From contig MU130733.1 in assembly GCA_015039465.1 (NCBI GenBank), positions 67,968 to 81,581 on the forward strand: 13,614 nucleotides of DNA, written 5' to 3'. The notes under the pieces were generated by a model, which was given only the letters and a program-made list of their open reading frames with translations, was not told the DNA's origin and did no database searches. The translations under genes were made by a program, and so were the position numbers. The DNA is from Phlegmacium glaucopus (taxonomy: Eukaryota > Basidiomycota > Agaricomycetes > Agaricales > Cortinariaceae). Shown piece by piece: positions 1 through 8,475 of this stretch. Each line of letters starts with the position of its first letter. The first letter of the stretch is position 1.

Positions 1-1915
1 GAATGTCCACCAGCTCTCTTTTCTATTTCTTTGAAAGATAGATCCCAAGTCCCATACACTGTTTGATTATAATTTGATGCTCCTGTGAATATAGCATCTG
101 ACATAAGAGTCTGACGGTGTAAGGAAAATTGGATCAGATATCCATTGATATCACATTTCCCAGCATCAATATAAGCACCAGCATGATCAACAGCAAGAGG
201 AATGCCACCAAGTTCAGTGACAATACTTTTGGCAGCTTGTAAATGCTCAGGTGAAGGATCCAAATAGCTAGCCCTAAGAAGGAGAGCTATAGCATCTGGC
301 TCCTCCATATCACTGATCTCAATCACATTCTCAAAGCCTATAACCCTTCCTACAGATCGGTTTCGGCTGGTAATCAGAATATTACCCCTGTTACCTGGGG
401 GAATGAACTTGGCCATCACCTCTGGAGGAGGATCACCAGCATTATCAAAGATAATCAACCATTCCCCTTGAATACAAGATATCCACTGGAGAACAGAGTC
501 AACAGAGCTATCCACACCAGAAGCTTGTGCAGCAGGAATGCTAGATATACCCTTGAGAGATATAGTAATGCTCTCATAAGAGGAGGCATCAACCCAGAAA
601 ACATGTGAAAAACTAGAGTAAGAAATGAATCCAGTGTTGTGAATGGTAATATGAGAATGCTTACTAGCCAGACATTTCTTCTGTGAACTTAAGACAGATT
701 TGAGTCTTTCCAATGCCTCCTGTTCCCCATAGAAGACAAGAGCGTCTTGGCATCAGTCTACTATTAGCACAACAAACAAAAATCTTCCCAAGCTTATCAA
801 GTTCATCTTTCCGTCCAGTAAAGAATAGACTAGAAAGTGGTTGCTGAGATACAGGAATCTTCATCTGCTGTTCACCGGTATTGGCAGGGAAATTATTGAC
901 AATATGATACTGGCAGACAAATTATTGTTAAATCATCTACACAGCTTACGAAAATAACTTACAAAAGTACCACCTGTGATGAACACCGTCCGGGCATTCG
1001 CAAAAGGAGTCGGAAGGCACAAACCAGAATGCTGGTTTGTTGATTATCAGTGAAAGCCGAGAACATATTGTGTAAGCAACTCACCAAGGGATTTTGTTGC
1101 GATTCTACGGATCCCAAGTCAGCTTGCATTACGACATCAGGCGAGGGTGAATTTCCTTCCAGATGGGCTACAGGAGCGACAGCCAGGGCGGAAACTGGAG
1201 CGGAGACTTGGAGTTCATGGGCACTCTGATTAACAAGGATGATTGAGTAGTGATATTTATAATGGACCGAGTTGAACACTCACATTAACGCCAGCGGCTG
1301 GGATGCTTGCGGGAGCAAGGTCATGGATCGCCGAGGTGGAAACCGAAGTGGAGAGTAGATTATGGGCGGCCTGATCGATGACAATGGTTAAGTGCTAAGG
1401 GATGTGATGGGCGAAGTTGAACTCACATTAACGCCGGTGGCTGGAATGCTTACAGGAGTAAGATCATTGATCGGCAAAGTGGAAACCGAAGTAGAGAGTA
1501 GGTTATGGGCGGTCTGATCGATGACGATGGTTAAAATGCTTAAGGATGCGATGGGAGAAGTTGAACGCTCACAGTAACGCTAGCGACTGGAATGCTTACA
1601 TCTTGCTCACCAACCGCCAAAGCGGGGACCGAAGTAGAGACTAGGTCATGGGCGGCCTGATCGATGACGATAGCTAAGTACATGAGGATGCGATGGGCGA
1701 AGTTGAACACTCACAGTCACGCCAGCGACTTGAATAACTTGTGGGTTTACAGCCGCAGCATTAGCGGGAACGGATAGCATGGGATCAGCGGCGCTTGCTT
1801 TGATGGTCGATATCGAAGTTGCTGGTTCTGAGGTCGAGCTCAGAGCATCGTTGATGGTCAGAGGCGAATGTTTTGATTTCTTGAACTTGAGAATTTTCTT
1901 AAAGATGCGCTTCAT
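1..1915 (-). CDS. NB-ARC (STAND/NLR-like) NTPase, 5' part, 3' end outside window
   Basis: Eight exons join in frame: 1715-1915, 1573-1656, 1427-1513, 1284-1370, 1085-1225, 963-1031, 665-909 and 1-612. All introns are GT-AG and 52-59 nt long. They encode about 508 residues before the window ends. Residues 1-15 are a basic, amphipathic stretch (MKRIFKKILKFKKSK). Residues 68-171 come from tandemly repeated exons. Exon 6 ends in ARTVFITGGTF, a linker I associate with basidiomycete STAND proteins (from memory). The NB-ARC core follows: P-loop GTGGIGKT (285-292), HVFWVDASS (308-316), Walker B LIIFDNAGD (357-365), NILITSRN (382-389) and the GLPL-type LGGIPLAVDHAGAY (439-452). The MHD region and C-terminal repeats (often TPR in fungi) would lie to the left. 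By family, it is a cytosolic signalling ATPase for non-self or stress recognition. I see no stop or frameshift. The start is the first ATG of exon 1. The exon structure is inferred from splice motifs and frame, without transcripts. Confidence 0.88.
1226..1714 (-). repeat. tandem exon-intron repeat inside the NLR gene (period 143-145 bp)
   Basis: Exons 2, 3 and 4 (28, 29 and 29 codons) start at 1656, 1513 and 1370, exactly 143 bp apart. Exon 5 starts at 1225, 145 bp further. Each begins [AST]AH[DNE]L; exons 2-4 continue with L/V-STSV and end in VSIPVASVT, VSIPATGVN or ASIPAAGVN. The introns are copied too: introns 1-3 all start GTGAG, share TTCAACTTC, CCCATC and TCATCGATCAG, and are 56-59 nt long. 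Intron 4 keeps only the two ends. All the exons are phase 0 at both sides, so copies can be added, lost or skipped without breaking frame. The 3' end of exon 1 (VIQVAGVT) resembles the unit end, so exon 1 may include a partial unit. Seen directly in the sequence; the functional meaning is inference. Confidence 0.85.
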
Positions 1916-2335
1916 AGTGAGTTGTGGTAAGCGATAAGGGTGATAAGAGTCAGAAAGGAAGATGCTCTCGATTACGTAAACAGCAAGTTGTCCCTAGAAC
2001 CAATCAAGCCCTCACTTACGCAAACAACAACTTTCTTTCACCGAGGTTCAGCCGCGAAAAATTCTTATCCTTCAGTGTTTGCCACACCTAGTTCGAATTT
2101 CGGCATTCACCTACCAAAAAGAATCGAGTTGTCCAGACGCTCGGGCTCTTCAGATTTCGGATTTGAAAGCTGAAACCCTTTGGATCATGTCTCCCGTTGG
2201 TCAGCCAATCGGCCTGGTCCCAAAGTGCCGATTTTCCTGCAAATCGCACCGCCCGTTGTAAGAAATTTTCGACTTTTTCCTCCTTTATTGAGTATCTGAA
2301 CCTTTGTCTTCCGGCGTGTTTTTCATGGAAATTTT
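1916..2335. other. spacer: NLR 5' region and RCC1-gene 3' region
   Basis: About 420 bp separate the two same-strand genes. It must hold the NLR promoter and leader and the terminator of the RCC1 gene. The 20 bases before the NLR ATG are C/A-rich without a clear TATA box. Short open frames on the plus strand (1940-2173, 2079-2261, 2197-2445) show no recognisable domain and I do not call them genes. Confidence 0.5.
2284..2289 (-). promoter_or_regulatory. AATAAA polyadenylation signal of the RCC1-type gene
   Basis: On the minus strand AATAAA lies about 47 nt past the TAG at 2336-2338, the stop obtained when the last intron is spliced. Its position supports that gene end. Confidence 0.5.
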
Positions 2336-3699
2336 CTATTTTTTGGCTAATGCTTAAGGTGAGTTTATATCAGCTTCCGTACATAGATAAGAACAAGCAT
2401 TTATTTTATGGAGAACCACTTACGACCATCATGATCGCCGAGTGAACAGCAAATCCAACTTGTACCGACGCCAGCCCAAATTCCAATTAACTCATGCACC
2501 CCTTCGAATCGAGAACCAAAGTCAGGTTCATTTGACCAAATCTTGAACGGTAGGTGGGTGTCGTCCGTATTTCCAGTCCCTAAATTCCCATGTTCGTTCC
2601 ATCCCCATCCCCACAATACTTGTCGTACAAAGTGATCTTCCATGTTCCGATGGGAAAGGACCAATACGTGCTCACTTCCACATGCGATTTCGACAGATGT
2701 ACTTTTACAATTGAAGACTTCCGAAAAACAGACGACGCCAGAACCAAGAATATCAGCGTTCAGTGGGTCAGTCTTCAATCCAAGTTGGCCATGAGAGTTG
2801 CTACCTGAACAATGTATACGCCATTCTTCTTCATTTGTTTCGACAACGGCGTAACACCCATTCCAGGTACATCCGATCTTTCGAACGTTTTGCAATGGTA
2901 ATAACTGGAGTTGACCCTTCCGATTAGATCCCAGAGCAGATATTTGCCCGGACGATGCGTGGAGGAATAGACTGTGATGAATGCCGAGAGCAGATGATAC
3001 AATGTCATCTACTTCTATAACCCGTGGAAGTGATGTGAATGTTGGACGGTTTGAGTCGGATAAAGGTGCTTGCCCGAGTTGGCCATGCCTAGATGTCCCC
3101 CATCCGACGTATAGTGGTATACTAACTGGTTCCGATATTTGTATATGGACGATGGTATGTCGTTGACCCGAAGTGATAGATTCAACTCGAAGAGCAGCAG
3201 GGGTAATACGAATACCTGAAGGCGTAGAAAGATGGTCGAACCTAACCACATGAAAATCTTTTGCAGATTGATTTCCAGTCCTGGTAGAAGAACCTCCTCC
3301 AACCCCAAGATCTCCAAAGTCGTCAGATCCCATGGAAATTACAACGTCCCCTTTCCCAGCACATGATAGTACAACGTAGCTCGTCTCCCAAGATGCACTG
3401 ATGAGCCGACACGAATAGCCGGAAAGACCGGAGTCCTCGAGAGACAAATCAATTTTTCTAAACTTCATCGTGGAACTTCCTGGAAGGATGTCTTCCTTGT
3501 ATCTCTTGCCTAGTTGGCCTGAACGCCCGTCACCGCAGCCCCATAATTCCCTTGTCTTCAGTCCTAACTGATCAATTAAAGTGTTATCATGGTGGTTTGT
3601 GTTCGGCAAGTCATCTGCCGTGATCAGTGGCCGTTCGGCACAATTGTTTGACGACAACATTGGATGGAGCATAAGCGGCAAGTTGTCTCTAACACTCAT
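2336..3699 (-). CDS. ATS1: RCC1-repeat protein, Ats1/Kti13-like
   Basis: One long exon from the ATG at 3697-3699 carries six RCC1-type blade signatures: LWGCGDGRSGQLG (52-64), SMGSDDFGDLGVG (122-134), VGWGTSRHGQLG (198-209), LGSNRKGQL (256-264), CSGSNSHGQLG (298-308) and WGWGWNEHGNLG (363-374). These indicate a beta-propeller. The last motif and the length (~430 aa; yeast Ats1 is 333) resemble Ats1/Kti13, which partners Kti11/Dph3 in diphthamide synthesis and Elongator-dependent tRNA modification. That assignment is from memory of the family. A GTAAGT donor at 2423 and a TTAG acceptor at 2347 define a 77-nt intron; splicing gives a 428-aa protein ending GPKK at the TAG 2336-2338. Without splicing the frame ends at TAA 2401-2403 (432 aa). 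The first ~45 residues are low in order and specific to this gene. A generic RCC1 protein is the alternative identity. Confidence 0.82.
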
Positions 3700-4280
3700 C
3701 TCGGTTCTTGTTCCTCATCTTCAATATCCCGTGCAGGAATCAAACACCATCGAATGCATTGGCCATCGGACGAACCTCGACAGGCTTCTCTACCTCCGAG
3801 TGCGAAGCCTCCCTCTGGACCTCTCCCAGAGGTACGTAAATTAATAAAATTTTGATCCTTGACCGAGGACGCCTAGTAAATTCGCAGCCTGCAGGCGATG
3901 ACCAAGAATTCTCAAAATTATGCCCAACATTCCGCGTTCTGGACGCCCGACGAGTAGACTACACGAAACTCATGCGAGACCCCAAAGAACGTCGTGCTGA
4001 ATCCTTCCTTCCCAAGCCAAACCCACAAAACTCCAGGACGAACTTATTGATGCAAATAGCAGCAATCATAACTCCCTGAAAATCGCCTTGTTGATCCATA
4101 AGAACAACTGGAAGTGGTTGTGTTAGATAAGGAAGTTGCGGGAGTGAGGGCAGAGATGGCTCACAGTTGAGGGAACTTGAGGAGAACTTGTCTGGTGTGA
4201 GACGCAAATGAACGACTCAGGCAGGCACTCATGGTATGGGGTTTCTTACCGATCGTTATTCCGCCACATAACCTTTTTGG
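3700..4280. other. unresolved spacer with weak ORFs on both strands
   Basis: This 580-bp gap lies between the divergent RCC1-type gene and the calpain remnant. On the minus strand, 3959-4207 opens with MRLTPDKF; an intron-like segment (GTGAGC donor, CTAAC branch-like site, CCAG acceptor) would splice it to a segment reading MDQQGDFQGVMIAAI. On the plus strand, 3852-4079 reads CPTFRVLDARRVDYTKL followed by a KERRAESF segment, which faintly recalls the last repeat of leucine-rich-repeat proteins. Only one of these could be a coding strand and neither is complete. The gap must also hold the RCC1-gene promoter. I would not name a gene here. Confidence 0.25.
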
Positions 4281-6056
4281 ATGTCAGGTCGCGAGACAGG
4301 ACGCAAGAAACTGGTCAAGAACATCGTAAACGGGTATCCGATATGCAATAACGTACAACGAATTGCTAAAGATTGTCGGGAAAAAATAGAAAACTCAGGT
4401 ATATTTGAACTACTTCAAACGTATCCTTTTTGTTCATACCGAGTCCCCAGAGATATCGAGTTCGACATAGAAAATGACAAGAACAAATGTCTCTATCGTC
4501 TATTCATGCAAACTAATGAAAATGTCTCCCCCGCCGACGTTCATCGTGTCACCCAAATATTCGATAATCCTCAATTCTTCGTCGGCGGTGCTGCAGATTC
4601 AAACGACATTATCCAGGGAGCATTGGGAGATTGGTGGTTTCTGTCCGCCCTTGCTACCGTCTCAAGAGCACCAGGCTTAGTCGAGAAGTTCTGTGTTGCC
4701 GTACGCTCTTTGGATTACTAAACCATAACCCTATTGACACTTTTTATTAGCGAGACGAAAAAGTTGAGGTATATGGTTCCATTTTCTTGTGAGGTAATGC
4801 TTGGGTCACTGTCATCATCGACGAGTTACTTGTTCCTTTCCTTTCCTAAGCCGTTATGGCCTGCTTAACGCCGAACGTCACCCCTCCCACCCTCAAACAG
4901 TATGTTATATACCCGAGTTCCGAAATACGAAGAACTCAAGGTTAGCGAACAAGAGCTATATCATTACGACATGGACATCTACAACAAATCAGCTCGGAAA
5001 GGTGGAAAGTCGTTGTATTTCGCGAAATCAGGAACAGCAGGAGACACTTGGGTTCCTCTCATCGAGAAGGCGTATGCAAAACTACATGGCAATTATTCGC
5101 ATGCATTGGGAGGTCAGGAATGCGATGCGATTGAGGACCTCACTGGGTAAAGTCCTGGTTTTCTGTTAATTCAAAAAATCAATCCCTCGTATTCTAGTGG
5201 GGTTTCGACCGTTTTAAAGAGCAATACATAGTTCATTAACGAAAATCCTTCACATAAATTTAACGCAACTAGAACCTGAACGATTCTAGGACGAAGAACT
5301 GAGCAGAGCAAAGACCAACCTTTCGGATGTTCATTCAACAACCTCGACAGTACAAGAAGCGGCGTCACAGGTACTAAAGTACAAAAGCTTGATCGGAAAC
5401 TACGCATATTCGGTTCTTCGAGCGGTAAAATGTAACGGAAAGAGATTCGTTGTCGTTCGTAACCCATGGGGGAAAAAATCTGAATGGACAGGTCGATGGT
5501 CGGATGGTTTAAAGCAATGGACACAAGAATGGTTGGGAGTTTTACCGAAATTGGGACATACATTTGGGGATGATGGGCATTTCGTAATGGAATGTGCGCT
5601 TGAAAATAAACTTTCCTCATTCTTTTTTTTGGCTAATTCCAAGAAGATTCGGATTGGTTGGAATGTTTCGTGTCGATTGATAGGACTATTCTTTTCGATT
5701 CTACTTGGATGATGTCATCTCAATGGCTCCACGTCCCCGTTCCACCTCTTCCCGTCGCTTGGTATTACGGCGATGTGACCTGTAAGTTCTCCTAATCCTT
5801 TACATATCATCTTTCCTCACTACATATTTCCACAGTTACGTTCTCACTTCCGGGACCTTCCACCACCATCATCGTACTTTCTTAACTCGATTTAAGATAT
5901 TCCAGAGATGTCGCAGGTCGAGCATCTTGGACCATGGATTTTACTCTTGTCAAAGAAGGTCAAAAGGAACCTATCGCTGAATCTGGTCATTCGGATTTTA
6001 ATCTCCGTAGTGTTCATTTGGAAGTCGACTTAGAGGCAGGGAATTATATCGTTTAT
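4281..6056 (+). pseudogene. calpain-like cysteine protease, broken (protease and domain III part)
   Basis: Reading exon by exon recovers a basidiomycete calpain: [142 protein letters not shown], then the domain III-like FTFSLPGPSTTIIVLS and HLEVDLEAGNYIVY. Introns visible: 4399-4452, 4701-4750, 5147-5197, 5594-5646 and 5782-5835. The catalytic Cys (CWFL motif) is Trp (4632-4634) and the catalytic His is Tyr (5401-5403); the Asn of NPWG remains. In-frame stops lie at 4790-4792 (TGA) and 5883-5885 (TAA). The frame shifts near 5310 and 5385, and the intron donors near 4825 and 5231 are degenerate. The 73 bp before the ATG form a very short upstream gap. Clearly a calpain by motif; dead as a protease. 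Confidence 0.9.
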
Positions 6057-6825
6057 GTGGGTACAGTTGCGGACAATCAAACACGACAATTTTGATACCC
6101 CGAATTATGCACACTGACACAAACATTCAGAATAGTCAAAAACTGCTGAAACATGTATATTGCACCCTAATGAACATATTTCTACGTGCCGATTTCCTTA
6201 GATCGAAATTTTTGGGCCGATAAACCCCAAAAATTGGCCACCCCCCTCAAAAAAATTAGGAAAAATGTGAGAAATGCTAAATCAAAAGCTCTCAATGGGA
6301 TAAACATGATTATGTTTGCTGATTTGGGTTTAGACTAAGGGTTGTGGCGGAAAAAATGGAACAAAATACCTGTGACACTCTGTGACATCAGTAAAAGTAT
6401 GTGATTTTTGGCTTTCACATGACATGACATTTCTCAACATTTCATTTCTGCGTCGTCTTTCCAAGTAGCCTTTATTCCTACCTTTTTTTCTCTATCTCTT
6501 TCTCTTGTTGATATTGTTTAAAACCATGATGTGCCACTGTGGCAGTATACTACTTAGTAGCCAGTATGATCATGTTTTAAATTCTTGACATGGTAGGCTG
6601 TTTTCATGTTGATCCTCAAAACTTGAACTCTAACATTTATTAGAGTTCGCTTGCAAGCCGAGAGTACTAAGAACAATAGGTTATCTCCACTTCAATGTCC
6701 TCTACAAAGAAAAACACCAAATTCCAACTCCGACTAAATGTGTATTATTACTATCAATACAAGGGGGGCCCAGGATTGCTAAAATTGCCCGGGGTAGGTA
6801 AATTTTTTAAGGGCTGGAGGGCTGA

Positions 6826-6848
6826 CCCCCCCCCCCCCCCCCCCCCCC
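6826..6848 (+). repeat. poly-C tract (23 C) in the MITE
   Basis: An uninterrupted run of 23 C follows GGGCTGA. A shorter 11-C run follows GGGCTGGA at the other end of the MITE in the same orientation. Length is likely variable and prone to sequencing error. Confidence 0.9.
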
Positions 6849-6894
6849 AATAATAAGGTATGTTTCTGCCCAAAATGGTAATTCTCTGTGATGG

Positions 6895-6935
6895 GAAATC
6901 TCCGAGAACATATCTCTAATGTTTTCGGAGATTTC
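6895..6935. repeat. hairpin in the centre of the MITE
   Basis: Two 17-bp arms (GAAATCTCCGAGAACAT and its partner at 6919-6935) pair with one mismatch around a 7-nt loop. Confidence 0.85.
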
Positions 6936-7549
6936 TTATGTTAAATTTATGTCAAAAAATGGCTAAATATTTTTATTATCATCAAAAGCTGGTCAGGATG
7001 GCCTCAGAAGCCCTTTAAATACCTTACAAGGCCGGGGAATAGCCCAGATGGCCCTAAATATATGGTTTTAGTAAAAAATTTAAGCCCTTCGGGCTGGACC
7101 CCCCCCCCCTACCTCGGGTCACGGAACAACGGCCCGGGTCCCCCTTGTATCAATATGAAATTGATACCCTACCAACACAATCCGGTGATCTAACGCTGCC
7201 ACATGGGCTGTTAGGAAACAAAAACAACATTGACAGGTTTCTAATAGAGCAATGAATTGCCAATGATGTTGACTGATGCTATTCTGAACCGAGGTAGCAT
7301 ACATTTTTTTACAACTTTTGGTCCAAAAAAATTGGCCACCCTAAAGGGTCGTGGGAGAAACTTCGGAGACATGTTTTTTGACGTATTTCAACCTGCTGAA
7401 TCCAAATCTGAAATCAGTTTGTCCCATAAAACTTCCTGATCGTGAGATATCAAAATTGTCATGTTTGGTTGTCCGCAACTGTAGTCGTCGAATTAAGCCA
7501 CCCAAAAAACAAAAAAAAAAGTTTCTGAAAATCTCTTTTGGTTTGTTAG

Positions 7550-8455
7550 GTTCGTTTGGATTGAACATTGGATCGTAATGAAGTAAGTAGTTTTTACTTT
7601 TGCTGGGAACTGTTGTTCAATGTACATTGTTTTCTACAGAATAATACTACTGTTGATGAATGGCAACTACAAAAACTGTCTCGGATCTTAATTGATCGAG
7701 CCAAGAGCCAAGTGATAGCATCCAGTAAGCTTGTCTTAACATTCATTAAATCCCATTCACTCATCCCGTCCTTCTATAAAGATTTCAAAACCGAGTAAGG
7801 AGCATCTCGATTCACATCCCAAAAAAACCCACTCAACCTCTGAAATCCTACTTTTTTTTTCTTCCAGCAACAAAAAACAATTCTTACCAGCATCACTCGA
7901 AACATTGATACAACATGATTTCAAAGAATATGAAAAGAAGAAAAAAGCACCCGAGGAAACTACAACCACCAAAACAGAGGAAAAAATGGAGGATGGGATC
8001 GTTACTACCACTACCACGACCACTACCACGACCAAAGTCAAGGGGGCACCGGCATCTGAATTCCGGACCAGGGGTTGGTTGGTTAGTCTGGCCACAGGCC
8101 TGAAAAAATAATTTGGACCCCTGACTTTTCATCCGAATTTGATCATTATTTTAATAAATATGAGCTCTAACTTACTGTAAATAACTATAATACATAATCC
8201 CTACTATGTTGTCAGTGGTATGGATGTGTTGGAATGGTTTTGTGAAATGTGATGGCTGAATTGATGTGCCATCATATACATCTAAATTTAGAAATAATTG
8301 TAATATTTAAATAATTATGTAAAATTACCATATATAGACATAACTTGCTTATGTTAGTTAGTTAGTCCAGCCAGAAAGCCCTTAACAAAAAAATCGACAC
8401 CAGGTATTTTTTTCCGATCCCAGTGCCCCCTTGACCAAAGTCAAAACTGTTGTGG
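7550..8455 (+). pseudogene. calpain-like gene, C-terminal part, interrupted
   Basis: This continues the frame of the calpain remnant after the invaded intron 6057-7549: VRLD, an in-frame TGA at 7562-7564, then TLDRNE. A 57-nt intron (7583-7639) precedes NNTTVDEWQLQKLSR and RAKSQVIAS, which match the C-terminal region of fungal calpain-like proteins as I remember it. A second intron (7795-7867, ending in a T-tract plus CCAG) leads to QFLPASLETLIQHDF, a Lys-rich stretch and a Thr run (7985-8031) ending TKVK. The coding sequence is cut at 8040 by a 392-bp element and resumes at 8433 (KVKTVV) until the LINE poly-T at 8456, so the natural stop codon is not present. The apparent Thr-rich frame ending at 8111 is a chimera read into the element. 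Confidence 0.8.
8041..8432. mobile_element. 392-bp non-autonomous TIR element (MULE-like) in the calpain Thr-rich tail
   Basis: An identical 11-bp sequence, GACCAAAGTCA, flanks the insert at 8030-8040 and 8433-8443. The insert begins AGGGGGCACCGGCATC and ends GATCCCAGTGCCCCCTT; the ends match as inverted repeats at about 18 of 22 positions. A 9-11 bp duplication is characteristic of Mutator-like elements, so MULE-derived MITE is the best guess, but the repeats are short. The body is AT-rich and non-coding. Near the two ends, GTTAGTCTGGCC and GTTAGTCCAGCC are direct partial copies. Insertion plus duplication adds 403 bp, so it shifts the calpain frame. Confidence 0.8.
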
Positions 8456-8475
8456 TTTTTTTTTTTTTTTTTTTT
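8456..8475 (-). repeat. LINE poly(A) tail (20 T on the plus strand)
   Basis: Twenty consecutive T on the plus strand sit at the junction between calpain coding sequence (AAAACTGTTGTGG) and the LINE 3' UTR, as expected for target-primed reverse transcription. Confidence 0.9.

Larger units (their letters stand above)
6760..7147. mobile_element. hAT-like MITE (388 bp) nested in the mariner-like element
   Basis: The ends are CAAGGGGG and CCCCCTTG. The inverted similarity extends about 40 bp, with CCCGGGGTAGG on the left matched by CCCGAGGTAGG (reverse complement) on the right. Both sides carry the same 8-bp duplication, TATCAATA (6752-6759 and 7148-7155). An 8-bp duplication and CA...TG ends are typical of hAT elements, although this site does not fit the usual nTnnnnAn bias. 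It is non-coding. Inside are C-runs at 6826-6848 (23 C) and about 7099-7109 (11 C) and a central hairpin at 6895-6935. Confidence 0.85.
6064..7481. mobile_element. Tc1/mariner-like element in a calpain intron, non-coding
   Basis: The terminal inverted repeats are 36 bp (6064-6099 and 7446-7481), identical at 33 positions. Each begins CAGTTGCGGACAA, and both ends are flanked by TA (6062-6063, 7482-7483), the target duplication of Tc1/mariner elements. Removing the element with one TA leaves a 73-nt GT-AG intron (6057-6063 plus 7484-7549) joining GNYIVY to VRLD in phase 0, matching the other introns of the gene. No transposase-like frame is visible. Without the nested MITE the element is about 1.0 kb, so it is non-autonomous or a deletion derivative. 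A perfect 9-bp-arm palindrome lies at 6625-6648. Confidence 0.85.

Noticed and set aside
959..1279. 106-aa single-exon minus-strand ORF
   Set aside because: It is NLR exon 5 read through both neighbouring introns; its apparent start is a GTG splice donor and its tail is out of the true frame.
1226..1714. CRISPR-like regular repeats
   Set aside because: Period 143 bp with coding exons and GT-AG introns in a eukaryotic gene; not repeat-spacer structure.
7351..7578. Plus-strand 75-aa ORF around the mariner right end
   Set aside because: It crosses the TIR, the target site and the splice acceptor; no family resemblance.
7905..8111. Thr-rich 68-aa ORF as a separate gene
   Set aside because: It is the last calpain exon read on into the 392-bp element; the end after TKVK is element sequence.
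7757..8132. Minus-strand Val/Ser-rich ORFs
   Set aside because: They are reverse reads of the Thr codon run and the intron T-tract.
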